Positions 8,255 to 17,340 of a stretch of 64,000 bases of DNA are shown here, piece by piece (position 1 is the stretch's first letter; every line of letters starts with the position of its first letter). Source of the stretch: Romboutsia hominis (GTDB lineage: Bacteria; Bacillota; Clostridia; Peptostreptococcales; Peptostreptococcaceae); assembly GCF_900002575.1 (NCBI RefSeq), contig NZ_LN650648.1, positions 1,713,565-1,777,564 on the forward strand, written 5' to 3'. The notes beneath the pieces were generated by a model. The model searched no databases and was not told where the DNA came from. It was given only the letters and a program-made list of their open reading frames with translations. The position numbers and the translations under genes were made by a program.

Positions 8255-10155
8255 TATAACCTATTATTTTTTATATCTTTTTGTATCTTCTTTAAAGCTT
8301 TTTTAGAGCCTCTTTTTATATCTTTCTCTAATTTTCTTTCCTTGTAACTTACAAATAAAGAATTTAAATCATAATCTCTAGGGTATAAATCAATAGCTTT
8401 TAGATTTAAGCTAATTCTTTTTATATTTACATCTATTATCTCTTCATTATACAATACCTTGACGTTGTTAAACTTATCTACACCTTCATATACTATAGCA
8501 AATTCATCTTCATCTAGTAATTTTACTCTATCTCCCATTTCATAATTAGGTATACCTTTTAATACTTCTAATGCTTCTTCTGTTTTATTAATTTTATTTC
8601 TATCTACTAAGTCAAGGTTGTAATTCTTACTTTCTATATATCTTTTCGCTCTACTTAGTACTTTATTTCTTATACCCATTTTCTTTGATATAAATAAAGC
8701 ATTACTATCCTCTGATTTACCTATAGTAAGTTTATATAATGGTTCTAATGTATTTTTATCAAACATCATTCCTGCATTTTCAAACTCTGGATGCATTGTT
8801 GCAAAATGTTTAATCTCTGCATAATGAGTTGATGCTACAATTATAGATCCCATTTTATATAACTCTTCAAGTATTGATATTGCAAGACCCGCACCTTCAT
8901 TAGGCTCAGTTCCTGACCCAATTTCATCAAATAATACTAATGTTGACTTATTTGACGCATTTATAATGTTTGCTATATTTTGTATGTGAGATGAAAATGT
9001 ACTTAAAGAATTCTCTATGCTTTGATTATCTCCTATATCAACAAATATCTTCTCAAATACGCTTATTTCAGTATTTTTATCTGCACATATATCAAATCCA
9101 CATTGAGTCATAAGAGTTAAAATTCCAACTGTTTTTAAAGCTACAGTTTTCCCTCCTGCATTAGGTCCTGTTATAACTAAACTTCTATAATCCTTACCTA
9201 TTACAAAATTAAGAGGAACCACATCACCTTTAAGTAGTGGATGTTTTCCATTTATTATATTTATATATCCATAGTTATTTAGTTTAGGTGTTATTCCTTT
9301 TATAGAATCGCTATATTTAGCTTTTGCAAATACCATATCATATTCTGCAATTATTTCTATATTTATTTTTATATTTTGTATTTTTTCATAAATAAGGTCT
9401 GTTAAATAAGAAAGTACCTTGTATTCTTCTATAGATTCTTCTGATTTTAAAGTTATAAGCTCTATACTAAATTTTGAGACACTATTAGGTTCTACAAAAA
9501 CTGTATTTCCTTTTGATGATGTATCTAATACTACACCATCTACCTCATTTTTATATGATGCTTTAATAGGTATTACATACCTTTCATCTCTTTTACTTAT
9601 TATAAATTCTTGTATATATTTTTTGTTTCCTGATGCTGTTAAAAACTTGTTTAATCTTTCTCTTATTTTTCCTTCAGCAACTTCAATATTTCTTCTAATT
9701 TTTTTTAATTCTTTACTAGCATTAGAATCTACTTTATTTCCTTTTATACAATACTTAATTTCTTCCTCTATACTTTTACACTCTGTTATATTAAGTGCAT
9801 AAGAACTTAATGCAGGGGAATAAAATTCTTTATCTATCATAAAAGATTTTATCTTTTTACATCCTCTTAAAAAATCTTCAATACGTATAAGTTCTGTAGG
9901 CTCTAGTATCATTCCTTTTTCTACTTTTTCTATAATCGGCATTATATTAAAAAGTCCTTCTAAAGGTATATGATTGCTATTTTCTATTATTTTTCTAGCT
10001 TCATTATTTTCATTTAACCTTCTTTTAACTACTTTATAGCTACTACTTGGCATTAATTTATCTATAAGTTCTTTTCCAAGTGAGCTTACGCAATATATTT
10101 TAACTAACTCTTTAACTTCGTTTAATTGTAATTTTTCATATGTTTGTGTGTTCAT
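8254..10155 (-). CDS. MutS2-like ATPase without Smr domain
   Basis: The protein has a MutS core-lever region (about 1-300), then an ABC-type ATPase with Walker A GPNAGGKTVALKT near residue 330 and Walker B STLVLFDEIGSGTEP near 405. A KOW/SH3-like segment (GDRVKLLDEDEFAIVYE) follows near 537. Typical MutS2 is about 780 residues and ends in an Smr nuclease domain; this one stops at 633 in a Lys-rich tail (KKALKKIQKDIKNN) with no Smr. MutS2 proteins act on recombination intermediates or, as shown in Bacillus, on collided ribosomes. The missing nuclease suggests a remodelling rather than cutting role, which is inference. ATG 10155 has AAGGAG 6 bases upstream, inside the leader structure described separately. 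Confidence 0.88.
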   Translation of the reverse strand: MNTQTYEKLQLNEVKELVKIYCVSSLGKELIDKLMPSSSYKVVKRRLNENNEARKIIENSNHIPLEGLFNIMPIIEKVEKGMILEPTELIRIEDFLRGCKKIKSFMIDKEFYSPALSSYALNITECKSIEEEIKYCIKGNKVDSNASKELKKIRRNIEVAEGKIRERLNKFLTASGNKKYIQEFIISKRDERYVIPIKASYKNEVDGVVLDTSSKGNTVFVEPNSVSKFSIELITLKSEESIEEYKVLSYLTDLIYEKIQNIKINIEIIAEYDMVFAKAKYSDSIKGITPKLNNYGYINIINGKHPLLKGDVVPLNFVIGKDYRSLVITGPNAGGKTVALKTVGILTLMTQCGFDICADKNTEISVFEKIFVDIGDNQSIENSLSTFSSHIQNIANIINASNKSTLVLFDEIGSGTEPNEGAGLAISILEELYKMGSIIVASTHYAEIKHFATMHPEFENAGMMFDKNTLEPLYKLTIGKSEDSNALFISKKMGIRNKVLSRAKRYIESKNYNLDLVDRNKINKTEEALEVLKGIPNYEMGDRVKLLDEDEFAIVYEGVDKFNNVKVLYNEEIIDVNIKRISLNLKAIDLYPRDYDLNSLFVSYKERKLEKDIKRGSKKALKKIQKDIKNNRL

Positions 10156-10161
10156 TTTTAT

Positions 10162-10244
10162 CTCCTTTATTTATCAGCTTTTATTCTTAAAAGGCTTCTT
10201 GATAAATAAGGACTTTTATTATTGCTCCTTATTTATCAAGAAGC
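10162..10244 (-). promoter_or_regulatory. Leader hairpin that can alternatively pair with the MutS2-like gene's ribosome binding site
   Basis: On the minus-strand RNA, a 5' arm (10244-10226) and a 3' arm (10212-10194) form a perfect 19-bp hairpin with a 13-base loop. The segment carrying the Shine-Dalgarno of the next gene (10175-10162, GATAAATAAAGGAG) almost repeats the end of the 5' arm (GATAAATAAGGAG). The 3' arm can therefore pair with either one, with a single bulge in the second case. The 5' arm holds the last codons and stop of a short leader ORF. This is the layout of a translational switch. It is inference from sequence only. Confidence 0.6.
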
Positions 10245-10279
10245 TCACACACACTCTCAAAATATTTATTTTTTTTCAA
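10229..10279 (-). CDS. Putative 16-residue leader peptide upstream of the MutS2-like gene
   Basis: TTG 10279 follows GGAGAGG at 5 bases and encodes MKKNKYFESVCELLDK, with a TAA stop inside the 5' arm of the leader hairpin. A consensus-like promoter starts about 20 bases upstream, so the peptide would be the first thing translated from this RNA. A ribosome ending here would cover the 5' arm and free the 3' arm to pair with the downstream ribosome binding site. The peptide itself matches nothing I know. Confidence 0.5.
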   Translation of the reverse strand: MKKNKYFESVCELLDK

Positions 10280-10307
10280 AAAATCCTCTCCTTCCTTAAT
10301 ACATTTT

Positions 10308-10336
10308 ATTATCTCATATAAATAAGGTACTTTCAA
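10308..10336 (-). promoter_or_regulatory. SigA-type promoter of the MutS2-like leader transcript
   Basis: On the minus strand, -35 TTGAAA (10336-10331), a spacer of exactly 17 bases, and -10 GATAAT (10313-10308). Transcription would begin near 10301, about 145 bases before the MutS2-like start codon. Confidence 0.65.
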
Positions 10337-10407
10337 TATATCATAATCATTTATAATGTTTTTATATTAAAACATTATTTAATTAAATCAAATACTATTT
10401 TATTAAT

Positions 10408-10446
10408 AAAAAAGTACTGGAAATTTTTAATTCCCAGTACTTTTGT
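10408..10446 (-). terminator. Terminator after the TIGR02206-type membrane protein gene
   Basis: The inverted repeat aaaagtactgg / ccagtactttt is flanked by A and T runs. It lies just after the membrane protein stop and upstream of the MutS2 leader promoter. Confidence 0.85.
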
Positions 10447-10455
10447 TTAAAATAT

Positions 10456-11181
10456 TTATGCAACCTCATAAAATTCTTCTACAGAGCTATCTTCTTTTTT
10501 ATTTATAATTATATATTCTATACTTAAAACTATATTAAAAATCATCATAACTATAAATCCATATAAAAATGGGTTTAAATTATTGCCTATACCAATAGGT
10601 GATGATTTCATATATGCATAGTTAGCATTTATCGTTCTATCAACAAAAAATATTACTATATGATATAAATTTGTTGTAATAAGTATTTTCTTAAAATCAT
10701 CTTTACTCATACCTATTTTCTTTACAAATAGTAAATAAACAGACCCCCAAAGTAATAGTATATGACCTATAAAATATGAGAATTGAGTTATATGAGGGAA
10801 TGAAAAAGGATCTAGCCCTAAAAATATTAATGCTGATATTGAACCAAACATTCCCCAATAAGATCCCATTTTGCAAATGAAATCTTTCTTAAAAATCAAT
10901 CCTATTGCCAACATAAGTATTGCTATCCTACAATGAAATAATGGTAGACCTTCTCTGATAAAATTATAGTTTCCAACAAAGTACCAAAGATATAATGTTA
11001 ATTGTTGAACTAATAATATACTACCAGTAAAAACTTCAAATAATCTACTTTCCTTTTTTGATTTTATAATAAGTAAACTACCAAAAAAAGCTATCAATAA
11101 TAATATTATGTGTATAATTCCAAAGTTAACAAAATTATTTTGTTCTGTAGATGTCCTAAAAAAATAATAAAATTTACCCAT
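10456..11181 (-). CDS. TIGR02206 (YwaF)-family membrane protein
   Basis: The 241-residue protein has about seven hydrophobic segments and the family's conserved stretch EGLPLFHCRIAI (residues about 78-89), followed by FGSISALIFLG. These fit the YwaF/TIGR02206 group of integral membrane proteins, whose function is not known. I chose ATG 11181 (MGKFYYFF) because AAGGAG lies 6 bases upstream; the in-frame TTG at 11214 has no site. It lies on the same strand as the 4-hydroxybutyrate dehydrogenase, about 110 bases downstream, so read-through is possible. Confidence 0.85.
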   Translation of the reverse strand: MGKFYYFFRTSTEQNNFVNFGIIHIILLLIAFFGSLLIIKSKKESRLFEVFTGSILLVQQLTLYLWYFVGNYNFIREGLPLFHCRIAILMLAIGLIFKKDFICKMGSYWGMFGSISALIFLGLDPFSFPHITQFSYFIGHILLLWGSVYLLFVKKIGMSKDDFKKILITTNLYHIVIFFVDRTINANYAYMKSSPIGIGNNLNPFLYGFIVMMIFNIVLSIEYIIINKKEDSSVEEFYEVA

Positions 11182-11293
11182 GTATGTCTCCTTAATTTGA
11201 TTGTATACCTTCAATATTATAAATTGCTATAAGCTTTTTTGCAAATATTAAATTAATCCAATTATTTTTAGGAGACTTTTAATTATATTTTGA

Positions 11294-12412
11294 TTAATAT
11301 AATTTAATATATATGTTTTTCATTTCTTCTTCACTTATCTTTACATAATTGTTTTGTAATAGTCTTTGTTGTGTATTTATAACACTTTGAGCAAATATAC
11401 TTATTTCTTCTTCCTTCATTCCAAATTCTCTAAGTGGTTTTTTAGTTAATAAATTATTCAATAATTTTTCTATTTCAAAATAAACATTTTTTTCATCATC
11501 TAATCCTAAGGTTTGAGCTAATACCTTATTTACTTCTTTTATCTTTCCATTTGGATTTTTTTCATTATAAAGCTTAAATACTTCTGTAAACATATGGTAG
11601 TTAGCCTCTCCATGAGGAACATGATAAACTCCACCTAATGGGTAACTCATAGCATGAACTGCTCCCACTCCAGTATTACCAAATGCTATTCCTGCATAGT
11701 TACTAGCCAATAAAAATTCTTTTAATAAATTTTTTCTATACTCTTTTCCATTTTCAACAATTTCTTTGTATCCTTTAATGATTATCTCAATTGCTTTTAT
11801 AGCAAATAACTCTGTAAATGAATTTGATTTTGGTGAAACAAAAGATTCTATAGCATGTATTAATGCATCTACTGAACTCGACATAAATACATTAAAAGGC
11901 AAGTTCTTCATTAATTCTGGTATTAAAACTGCATAATCTGGAATTAATTCATCACATGCTAAACCTAGCTTAGTGTTTTTAGATTTTATTTCTGCTATAG
12001 ATATATTTGTAACTTCACTTCCAGTTCCACAAGTTGTTGGTATTATTATAAGTTCTTTTTCTTTTACAAGTTCTACTTTTCTTTCAAATAAGTCTACACA
12101 ATCATCAACATCTTTAAATATTAGCAATTTAGCTATATCTATAACAGTTCCACCACCTATAGCTATAACTCTTTTATAATCTAAATCTTTTATATCTTTT
12201 ATTATGCCATTTATCATTTCATCATTTGGTTCTCCATTGCCATATTCATTTTGCAAAACCAAATTACAATCTAAGTTTAAATCCTTTATAAATCCATTAT
12301 ATATAGAACTACGAGTTAATATTAAATCCTTCTTTTCTAATTTAAATTCATCCACAAACTCTTTGAAGTTTTCGAAAGAATGAATTTCTGTTAATAGTTT
12401 TAATTGTTTCAT
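11294..12412 (-). CDS. 4hbD: 4-hydroxybutyrate dehydrogenase (iron-containing alcohol dehydrogenase family)
   Basis: The 372-residue protein resembles the Clostridium kluyveri enzyme along its whole length as I recall it. Shared stretches include YGNGEPNDEMINGIIKDI, RVIAIGGGTVIDIAKLL (NAD-binding GGGxxID), IIPTTCGTGSEVTN and the metal-binding AVHAMSYPLGGVYHVPHGEA, with the His residues typical of group III iron alcohol dehydrogenases. It interconverts succinate semialdehyde and 4-hydroxybutyrate with NAD(H), a step of succinate or 4-aminobutyrate fermentation. The other pathway genes (CoA transferase, 4-hydroxybutyryl-CoA dehydratase, succinate semialdehyde dehydrogenase) are not in this window. 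AAGGAG lies upstream of ATG 12412. Confidence 0.93.
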   Translation of the reverse strand: MKQLKLLTEIHSFENFKEFVDEFKLEKKDLILTRSSIYNGFIKDLNLDCNLVLQNEYGNGEPNDEMINGIIKDIKDLDYKRVIAIGGGTVIDIAKLLIFKDVDDCVDLFERKVELVKEKELIIIPTTCGTGSEVTNISIAEIKSKNTKLGLACDELIPDYAVLIPELMKNLPFNVFMSSSVDALIHAIESFVSPKSNSFTELFAIKAIEIIIKGYKEIVENGKEYRKNLLKEFLLASNYAGIAFGNTGVGAVHAMSYPLGGVYHVPHGEANYHMFTEVFKLYNEKNPNGKIKEVNKVLAQTLGLDDEKNVYFEIEKLLNNLLTKKPLREFGMKEEEISIFAQSVINTQQRLLQNNYVKISEEEMKNIYIKLY

Positions 12413-12806
12413 ATAATTTTCTCCTTATGTATTATTAATCTAATCATTTTTAATTTCCATCATATATTACTCCCACTTAAAACTTTTCCCTAATTTTATC
12501 TTTAATTATATATATAATTAAGGATAAAATCCATAATATAACTTAAATATTTATATAAAAGAGGTCCTTTCAATCATTTTTAAATTTAAAAATTTACATT
12601 AATAACAATTCTAATTATTTAGAATATTACATTTACAAATATTTACAATTTTCTGTGTTATAATATAAAAAAGGACTTTTATATTATAACTATGGATCCA
12701 TATATATAAAGCCCAAACAATATAAGTATAATTTTTTTATTAAGTATAAATAATTATTTATAATAATTTAATAAAAGAATAATACTATAAGAGGATGGTG
12801 TACTTT
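12413..12806. other. Gene-free intergenic region between divergent genes
   Basis: No open frame with a ribosome binding site is visible. It holds an extended -10 motif (TGTTATAAT, 12656-12664) that could serve the rightward HdeD-like gene, although no matching -35 lies at 17 bases. A short palindrome, tatggatccata, lies at about 12691-12702. Confidence 0.4.
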
Positions 12807-13298
12807 ATGAAAAAACTTGAAGCTCTTCTTATTATAGAAGGTATATTACTTGGAATAATTGGTGTATTATTCTTTACTAATCCAATACAATCATACTTTA
12901 ATTTCACAACTATTGCTGGAATAATGTTAATTGTATCAGGTATATTTACATTAATTAGAGCATTTAAGTCAACAGACAAATCTCACTATATTTTTAGTGG
13001 TATTATAAACGTATTATTTGGTCTTATATTATGGTTATTCCCTATATCTACTACAAGTTCATTAATATTTGTATATGGTATATGGGCACTTGTAAGAGGA
13101 CTTTACCTATTTATAGTATCATTTAAAAGAAAAACTTTTGGGTTTAATGCAAATACTTTATACAATATATGTCTTGTAATATTAGGTTTATTAATATTTA
13201 TAAATCCTATACAGATATTACTTTATACTCCATTTATAATAGGAATTTATTTTATAATATCTGCTATATTTGAGATATACTTAGGTTTTAAATTATAG
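12807..13298 (+). CDS. HdeD/DUF308-family membrane protein
   Basis: The 163-residue protein is almost all membrane: about six helices arranged as repeated pairs, starting with LLIIEGILLGIIGVLFFTNP. Short loops of the type NPIQ recur near residues 28 and 136, typical of the DUF308 repeat. The family includes the acid-stress protein HdeD of enteric bacteria; the role in clostridia is not established. GAGGATGGTG stands upstream. ATG 12807 gives the usual family start (MKKLEALL), while an in-frame GTG at 12798 lies too close to the site. It is a single gene with a terminator directly after it. Confidence 0.85.
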   Translation: MKKLEALLIIEGILLGIIGVLFFTNPIQSYFNFTTIAGIMLIVSGIFTLIRAFKSTDKSHYIFSGIINVLFGLILWLFPISTTSSLIFVYGIWALVRGLYLFIVSFKRKTFGFNANTLYNICLVILGLLIFINPIQILLYTPFIIGIYFIISAIFEIYLGFKL

Positions 13299-13306
13299 TA
13301 ATTACT

Positions 13307-13336
13307 AAAAGCTAGTCAATTGACTAGCTTTTTTTT
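13307..13336 (+). terminator. Terminator after the HdeD-like gene
   Basis: A stem aaaagctagtca / tgactagctttt is followed by a run of eight or more T on the plus strand, starting 9 bases after the stop. Confidence 0.9.
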
Positions 13337-13405
13337 ATAAAAATATTATTATGTATGAGTTTTAATTAAAATGATAAACTAAATATATATAAAGGAGGGA
13401 TGCTT

Positions 13406-13735
13406 GTGGATAAACTACTATGCTCTTTTAAATCTGTTATAAATTGTGATAATTTTTCTACTTGTAGTAACTGCATGTTTAATAAACATTTTGTGCATCA
13501 TTCTAACATGTCAGTTTTTAATATAGATGCTCTATCATTTGATAAAAGTCTAGTTAATGATACTAATTCTTTAACTAACTTTTTGAGTAAATTTATATCT
13601 GCATTGGATGAAAATTATAATGGTATGGAAATTTCTGAAATTCACTTTAAAAAAGATAATAGAGAAAAAAATCATTATGAACTAAAAGTAGTAAGTTATC
13701 CTTTAAATCCTAAAAGCTACATAAATAAATCTTAA
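13406..13735 (+). CDS. Small cysteine-containing hypothetical protein, 109 aa
   Basis: I do not recognise it. GTG 13406 is preferred because AGGAGG ends 8 bases upstream; ATG 13400 is only one or two bases from that site. The N-terminal part holds four cysteines in a CxxxxxxxxC...CxxC arrangement (C6, C14, C20, C23), followed by FNKHFVHHSN, which could bind a metal ion. The rest is an alpha/beta-looking segment ending in a short beta-rich stretch (HYELKVVSYPLNP). It has no membrane segment or signal peptide. It stands alone between terminators. Confidence 0.7.
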   Translation: MDKLLCSFKSVINCDNFSTCSNCMFNKHFVHHSNMSVFNIDALSFDKSLVNDTNSLTNFLSKFISALDENYNGMEISEIHFKKDNREKNHYELKVVSYPLNPKSYINKS

Positions 13736-13892
13736 AATAGTGTAAAATTTATATACACTTTAAGACACTAAGTTATTTAATTATTTTTGCCTTCTTGATG
13801 AACCATTTTTATAAGTAAAAATCCTATTCAAAGTGTATTATATTTTAAAACTTTAAATTAAATTATTTTAGATATTCAAATTACAAATATAT

Positions 13893-13933
13893 AAAAAAGG
13901 ACAGTTTAATTTTTAAAATTATTCTGTCCTTTA
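13893..13933. terminator. Terminator between convergent genes
   Basis: The inverted repeat aaaggacag / ctgtccttt has A and T tails. It lies between the small Cys protein (+) and the ClC gene (-) and could serve both. Confidence 0.75.
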
Positions 13934-14024
13934 TATATATTTATAAATAAGATTATGTATAAAATATTTAATTAAATAAACTATACACATATTAATTTAC
14001 ATTAATAATTCTTTCATTATGTCA

Positions 14025-15262
14025 TTAGTTCAATAAATTATTTTGTGTTGAATTGTACTTTTTTATAAGTTCAACACCTAATATTGCCGATATTATTATA
14101 AAAATAGCAAGATTTATTGGGAAAAATAACACAAGTAAAAATATTGCTACAATATAATTTTCCATTATCGCACTTAAAAAAGTAGTAGCAACTACGCATG
14201 CTGAGAATACTGGGTCTACTCCAAATATAATCGAGATAGCAAACCCCATAGTAATTCCAGAAAACATTATAGGGAAAAGATGCCCTCCAATCCATCCTGT
14301 TGAAATACATAACTCTGTTGCTAAAAGCTTGAAAAAGCATATTATAAGAAGCCATGCTAATCCTAGACTTTTCCAATTTAATATTATATCTTTTAACTCA
14401 TGTTCTCCAGAGAAAAATATATAAGGTATTGTTATACCTAATATTGCTAATAATCCCCCTCCTAAAACTGCTTTTATTACTTTATAATCATCTAAAGGTT
14501 TTAGTATCTTATTTAATACACTTCCCATTTTTTTATAATACAATGTTAAAAGCAATCCTACTATTAAAAGAGGTATAAAAATAATAGTTCCCTTTTGCCT
14601 ATATTAGCCTTTGAAAATCTTGTTATAAATGATGCTCGATTATCAAGTTTTGATAATAAATCAAATACATAAAAACCTGAGGATATAGTTAATACATATA
14701 CTATTGTCTTAGCTTTTTTTATTTTATCTTTATTACTTATTAAACTATAAAAACCATATAATGGAGCAGCAAATATGATACCTATAGTTGATTCTATACT
14801 TGATTCAATTAAAATTTCATTTATATCATTTTCAATTTCTTTTCTTTTAAATCCATATTTAAGTAAATCACCGGATAAAGTAACTAATCCTCCTACAATT
14901 CCACTTAATGCTGCCTCTGGCCCAAGACTCGCTCCAAACCAAAGAATAATCAATGCTGATATTATTGACTTATGCAACGATTTATACTCAACTCTTTTGG
15001 TTTCTTTAAACTCCTTTAAAACAATTGGCATTGTTTTTGGATATTTCCCAAAATATTTTTGACATAATCCTACCATAATGCCACCTAAAATACATACAAA
15101 TAAAACTAAGTAGTTATTATTAATCTTAAATATAAAGTCATACCATATCAAGTTTATTCCACTAAATATTAAAGTTAAAAATAACCATGTGATAGCTCCA
15201 ACACACGCTCCTATTAAGATGCTATAACTTCCAGCAACACACAAACTTAAAAATCTTTTCAT
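14025..15262 (-). pseudogene. ClC-family chloride channel or H+/Cl- antiporter, frameshifted
   Basis: The first 230 codons (ATG 15262) hold the ClC helices with GASLGPEAALSGIVGG, the family's GxxGP selectivity-filter helix. This frame ends at 14564. The continuing frame reads GTIIFIPLLIVGLLLTLYY and runs to 14025 with CISTGWIGGHLFPIMFSG, the second conserved filter segment. Adding one base near 14590-14596 (CCC-TTTT on the plus strand) restores a protein of about 412 residues, the normal size of a ClC core without CBS domains. As written, the break falls in the middle of the membrane domain and would abolish transport. It may be a base-calling error. Confidence 0.85.
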
Positions 15263-15463
15263 TTGTTTTTCTTCCTTTGTTGTAAATTTTAAGATATATA
15301 ATAAGAATACACTTTGTTTTATATCTTACTTCTTATTTTTATATTTTATACAATCTAACTATTTTTGTCTAACCCCTAAATCTTCTTATATGTTAACCGG
15401 TATGTTATTTTTTATTTATATTCCAATATTTATGCTAATTGTAAGTATATAATATATATTTAT

Positions 15464-15503
15464 AAAAAACCCTACGTCAATTTTTCAGACGTAGGGTCTT
15501 TTT
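15464..15503 (-). terminator. Terminator after the LCP gene
   Basis: A strong stem aaaaaaccctacgtc / gacgtagggtctttt, with a T run on the minus strand, overlaps the LCP stop codon. Confidence 0.92.
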
Positions 15504-16431
15504 ACTTAATATATTCATGTAAAGCTTTTATATTATCCTCCATATTAGCTTCTATACACCACATTCCTTTATAAGTAGTACTCTTAAAGCTACCCTCATA
15601 AGGAATCATATTCTGACTTACTTTGAAGTTTATATTTTCATTAATAATACTTTTAAGCTTTTTAATATCATTTATAGGTATATTAGTACTAACTTTTCCT
15701 ATAATTGCCATAGCCATTTCAAATTGCTCATCCTTTTCTTTTTCTTCATACTTTTTTAAAAGTCCTTTTAACACATTTCTTTGTCTTTCAGTTCTTTCAT
15801 AATCTCCATTACCTTTTTTTCTTATTCGAGAATAGGCTACAGCTTGGCGACCATTTAAAGTCTTAATTCCACTTCCTTTTATGTAATCAGCTTTTTTATC
15901 TAGTTCTTCTATTTTATTTAATTCTACTAGATTTTTATTTATCTCTTCAACTTCATAATCTTTTAAATCTATATCAACTCCACCTATAATATCTATAACC
16001 TTAGCTAGGCTATAAAAATCCACGGCCAAGTACTTATCTATATCTAAATCAAAGTTTTTATTTATAGTATCAAGTGCAAGTTTTGCACCTCCATATGCAT
16101 AAGCATGATTTAATTTATCTTTTTTGTGACCTTTTATATCTACTAAGGTATCTCTTAAAAGCGATACTAAATTAACTTCTTTGTTTTTTAAATCAATACT
16201 TGCTATTATAATAGAATCAGAACGAGCTGGTTCATTATCTTTTCTTCTATCTAATCCAAATAATGCTATATTTATATTCTTATTACTTTTAATATCTTCT
16301 TCTATATTTTGTGGCTTTATAGTTATTTTTTTATTATTTTGTGATTTATTTATTAGCCCTACTAATAATAATATTGGTATTATGATTATTATTAATGCTA
16401 CCAATATACTTCTTTTCTTAAAGATCTTCAA
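15502..16431 (-). CDS. LytR-CpsA-Psr (LCP) family protein
   Basis: The 309-residue protein has a short cytoplasmic start, one transmembrane anchor (about 9-27, LVALIIIIIPILLLVGL) and an extracellular LCP domain (about 52-235). Conserved LCP features are visible: INIALFGLDRR near the domain start, ARSDSIIIASID, VSLLRDTLVDI, KLNHAYAYGG, IIGGVDIDLKDYEV and a late RIRKKGNGDYERTERQRNVL. These Arg and Asp residues bind the polyprenyl-pyrophosphate substrate. LCP enzymes attach secondary polymers (teichoic acid or polysaccharide) to peptidoglycan. It is a single gene; its promoter region lies towards the cyclase gene. Confidence 0.94.
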   Translation of the reverse strand: MKIFKKRSILVALIIIIIPILLLVGLINKSQNNKKITIKPQNIEEDIKSNKNINIALFGLDRRKDNEPARSDSIIIASIDLKNKEVNLVSLLRDTLVDIKGHKKDKLNHAYAYGGAKLALDTINKNFDLDIDKYLAVDFYSLAKVIDIIGGVDIDLKDYEVEEINKNLVELNKIEELDKKADYIKGSGIKTLNGRQAVAYSRIRKKGNGDYERTERQRNVLKGLLKKYEEKEKDEQFEMAMAIIGKVSTNIPINDIKKLKSIINENINFKVSQNMIPYEGSFKSTTYKGMWCIEANMEDNIKALHEYIK

Positions 16432-16507
16432 TTTTTCACATCCTTTTAATTTTCCTTTGATTTTTCACTTTTTTGATTTACTTTATAGTTATAATACTTC
16501 TTATTTT

Positions 16508-17140
16508 TTAATAATTAACTATACCTATAGCTCTTACCTGTGAACCATCTGCATTATCATATTTTAAAGGTGCAGCTATAAATAGAAATTTTTCTGGTAA
16601 ACTTTCTAAATTAGTTAAATTTTCTACTATTACTTTACTTTTTTCAAATAGTATAGTGTGAATTTCAAAATCATTTGATTCATAAGTATCTACTGATAGC
16701 ATGTCTATCCCTATACCTTTTATAGATGTATTTGCTAAATAAATTGCACACTCTTTAGTTAGTGTAGGATAGTTTTTATAATATAAATCTTTATTAAAAT
16801 ATTTACTCCATCCTGATTTAAATATTATAAAATCACTTTCTAATATATCTTTTTCAAAATTTTTAATATAATCTAGTTCTATTTTTTTCATATTATTTAC
16901 ATCTATAAGCAAAGCATTTCCTAGGAAATTATTTATTTCCATCTCATCTAAACTTTTTCCCTTGCTATCCATATGCTTAGGTGCATCTATATGAGTTCCA
17001 TTATGAGAATACATACTTATTAAAGTTTCTTCATATCCATCCTTCTCTATATTTGCTACTTTTTTTATATTTGGACATGTTCCTTTCGAATATACTAACA
17101 TATCATCATGTAATTTTTGAGTTAAATCATATACCTTCAT
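16508..17140 (-). CDS. Cyclase-family metal-dependent hydrolase (kynurenine formamidase-like)
   Basis: The 210-residue protein carries the family signature HNGTHIDAPKH (H46, H50, D52, H56), the metal-binding and catalytic motif shared by kynurenine formamidases, isatin hydrolases and related enzymes. Further conserved pieces are FKSGWSKYF, IKGIGIDMLSVD and EIHTILFEKSKVIVENLTNL, with the late His and Glu. It would hydrolyse an amide or ester in the cytoplasm; the substrate is unknown. No tryptophan-degradation gene is nearby. TTAGGAG stands upstream of ATG 17140. It is a single gene upstream of the LCP gene, about 75 bases apart on the same strand. Confidence 0.87.
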   Translation of the reverse strand: MKVYDLTQKLHDDMLVYSKGTCPNIKKVANIEKDGYEETLISMYSHNGTHIDAPKHMDSKGKSLDEMEINNFLGNALLIDVNNMKKIELDYIKNFEKDILESDFIIFKSGWSKYFNKDLYYKNYPTLTKECAIYLANTSIKGIGIDMLSVDTYESNDFEIHTILFEKSKVIVENLTNLESLPEKFLFIAAPLKYDNADGSQVRAIGIVNY

Positions 17141-17340
17141 ATCTATTCACTCCTAATTTTATATTTTCCTCAATATAATTAATATGATTATAGCACATAC
17201 ATTTACCATAAAGTACATGTTTTATTTTTGTATATTTTTTTACATAATAATTTAATTTTTAGCACAAAATTTTCTTTTATTTCATATATAAGATTAAAGG
17301 GGTTTACTCTTACTAAATTTAAAAGGTTGGTGTTTTGATT

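Noticed and set aside
12632-12664. Full promoter for the HdeD-like gene
   Set aside because: TTTACA copies lie 11 or 21 bases from TATAAT, so no -35 is correctly spaced; only the extended -10 remains.
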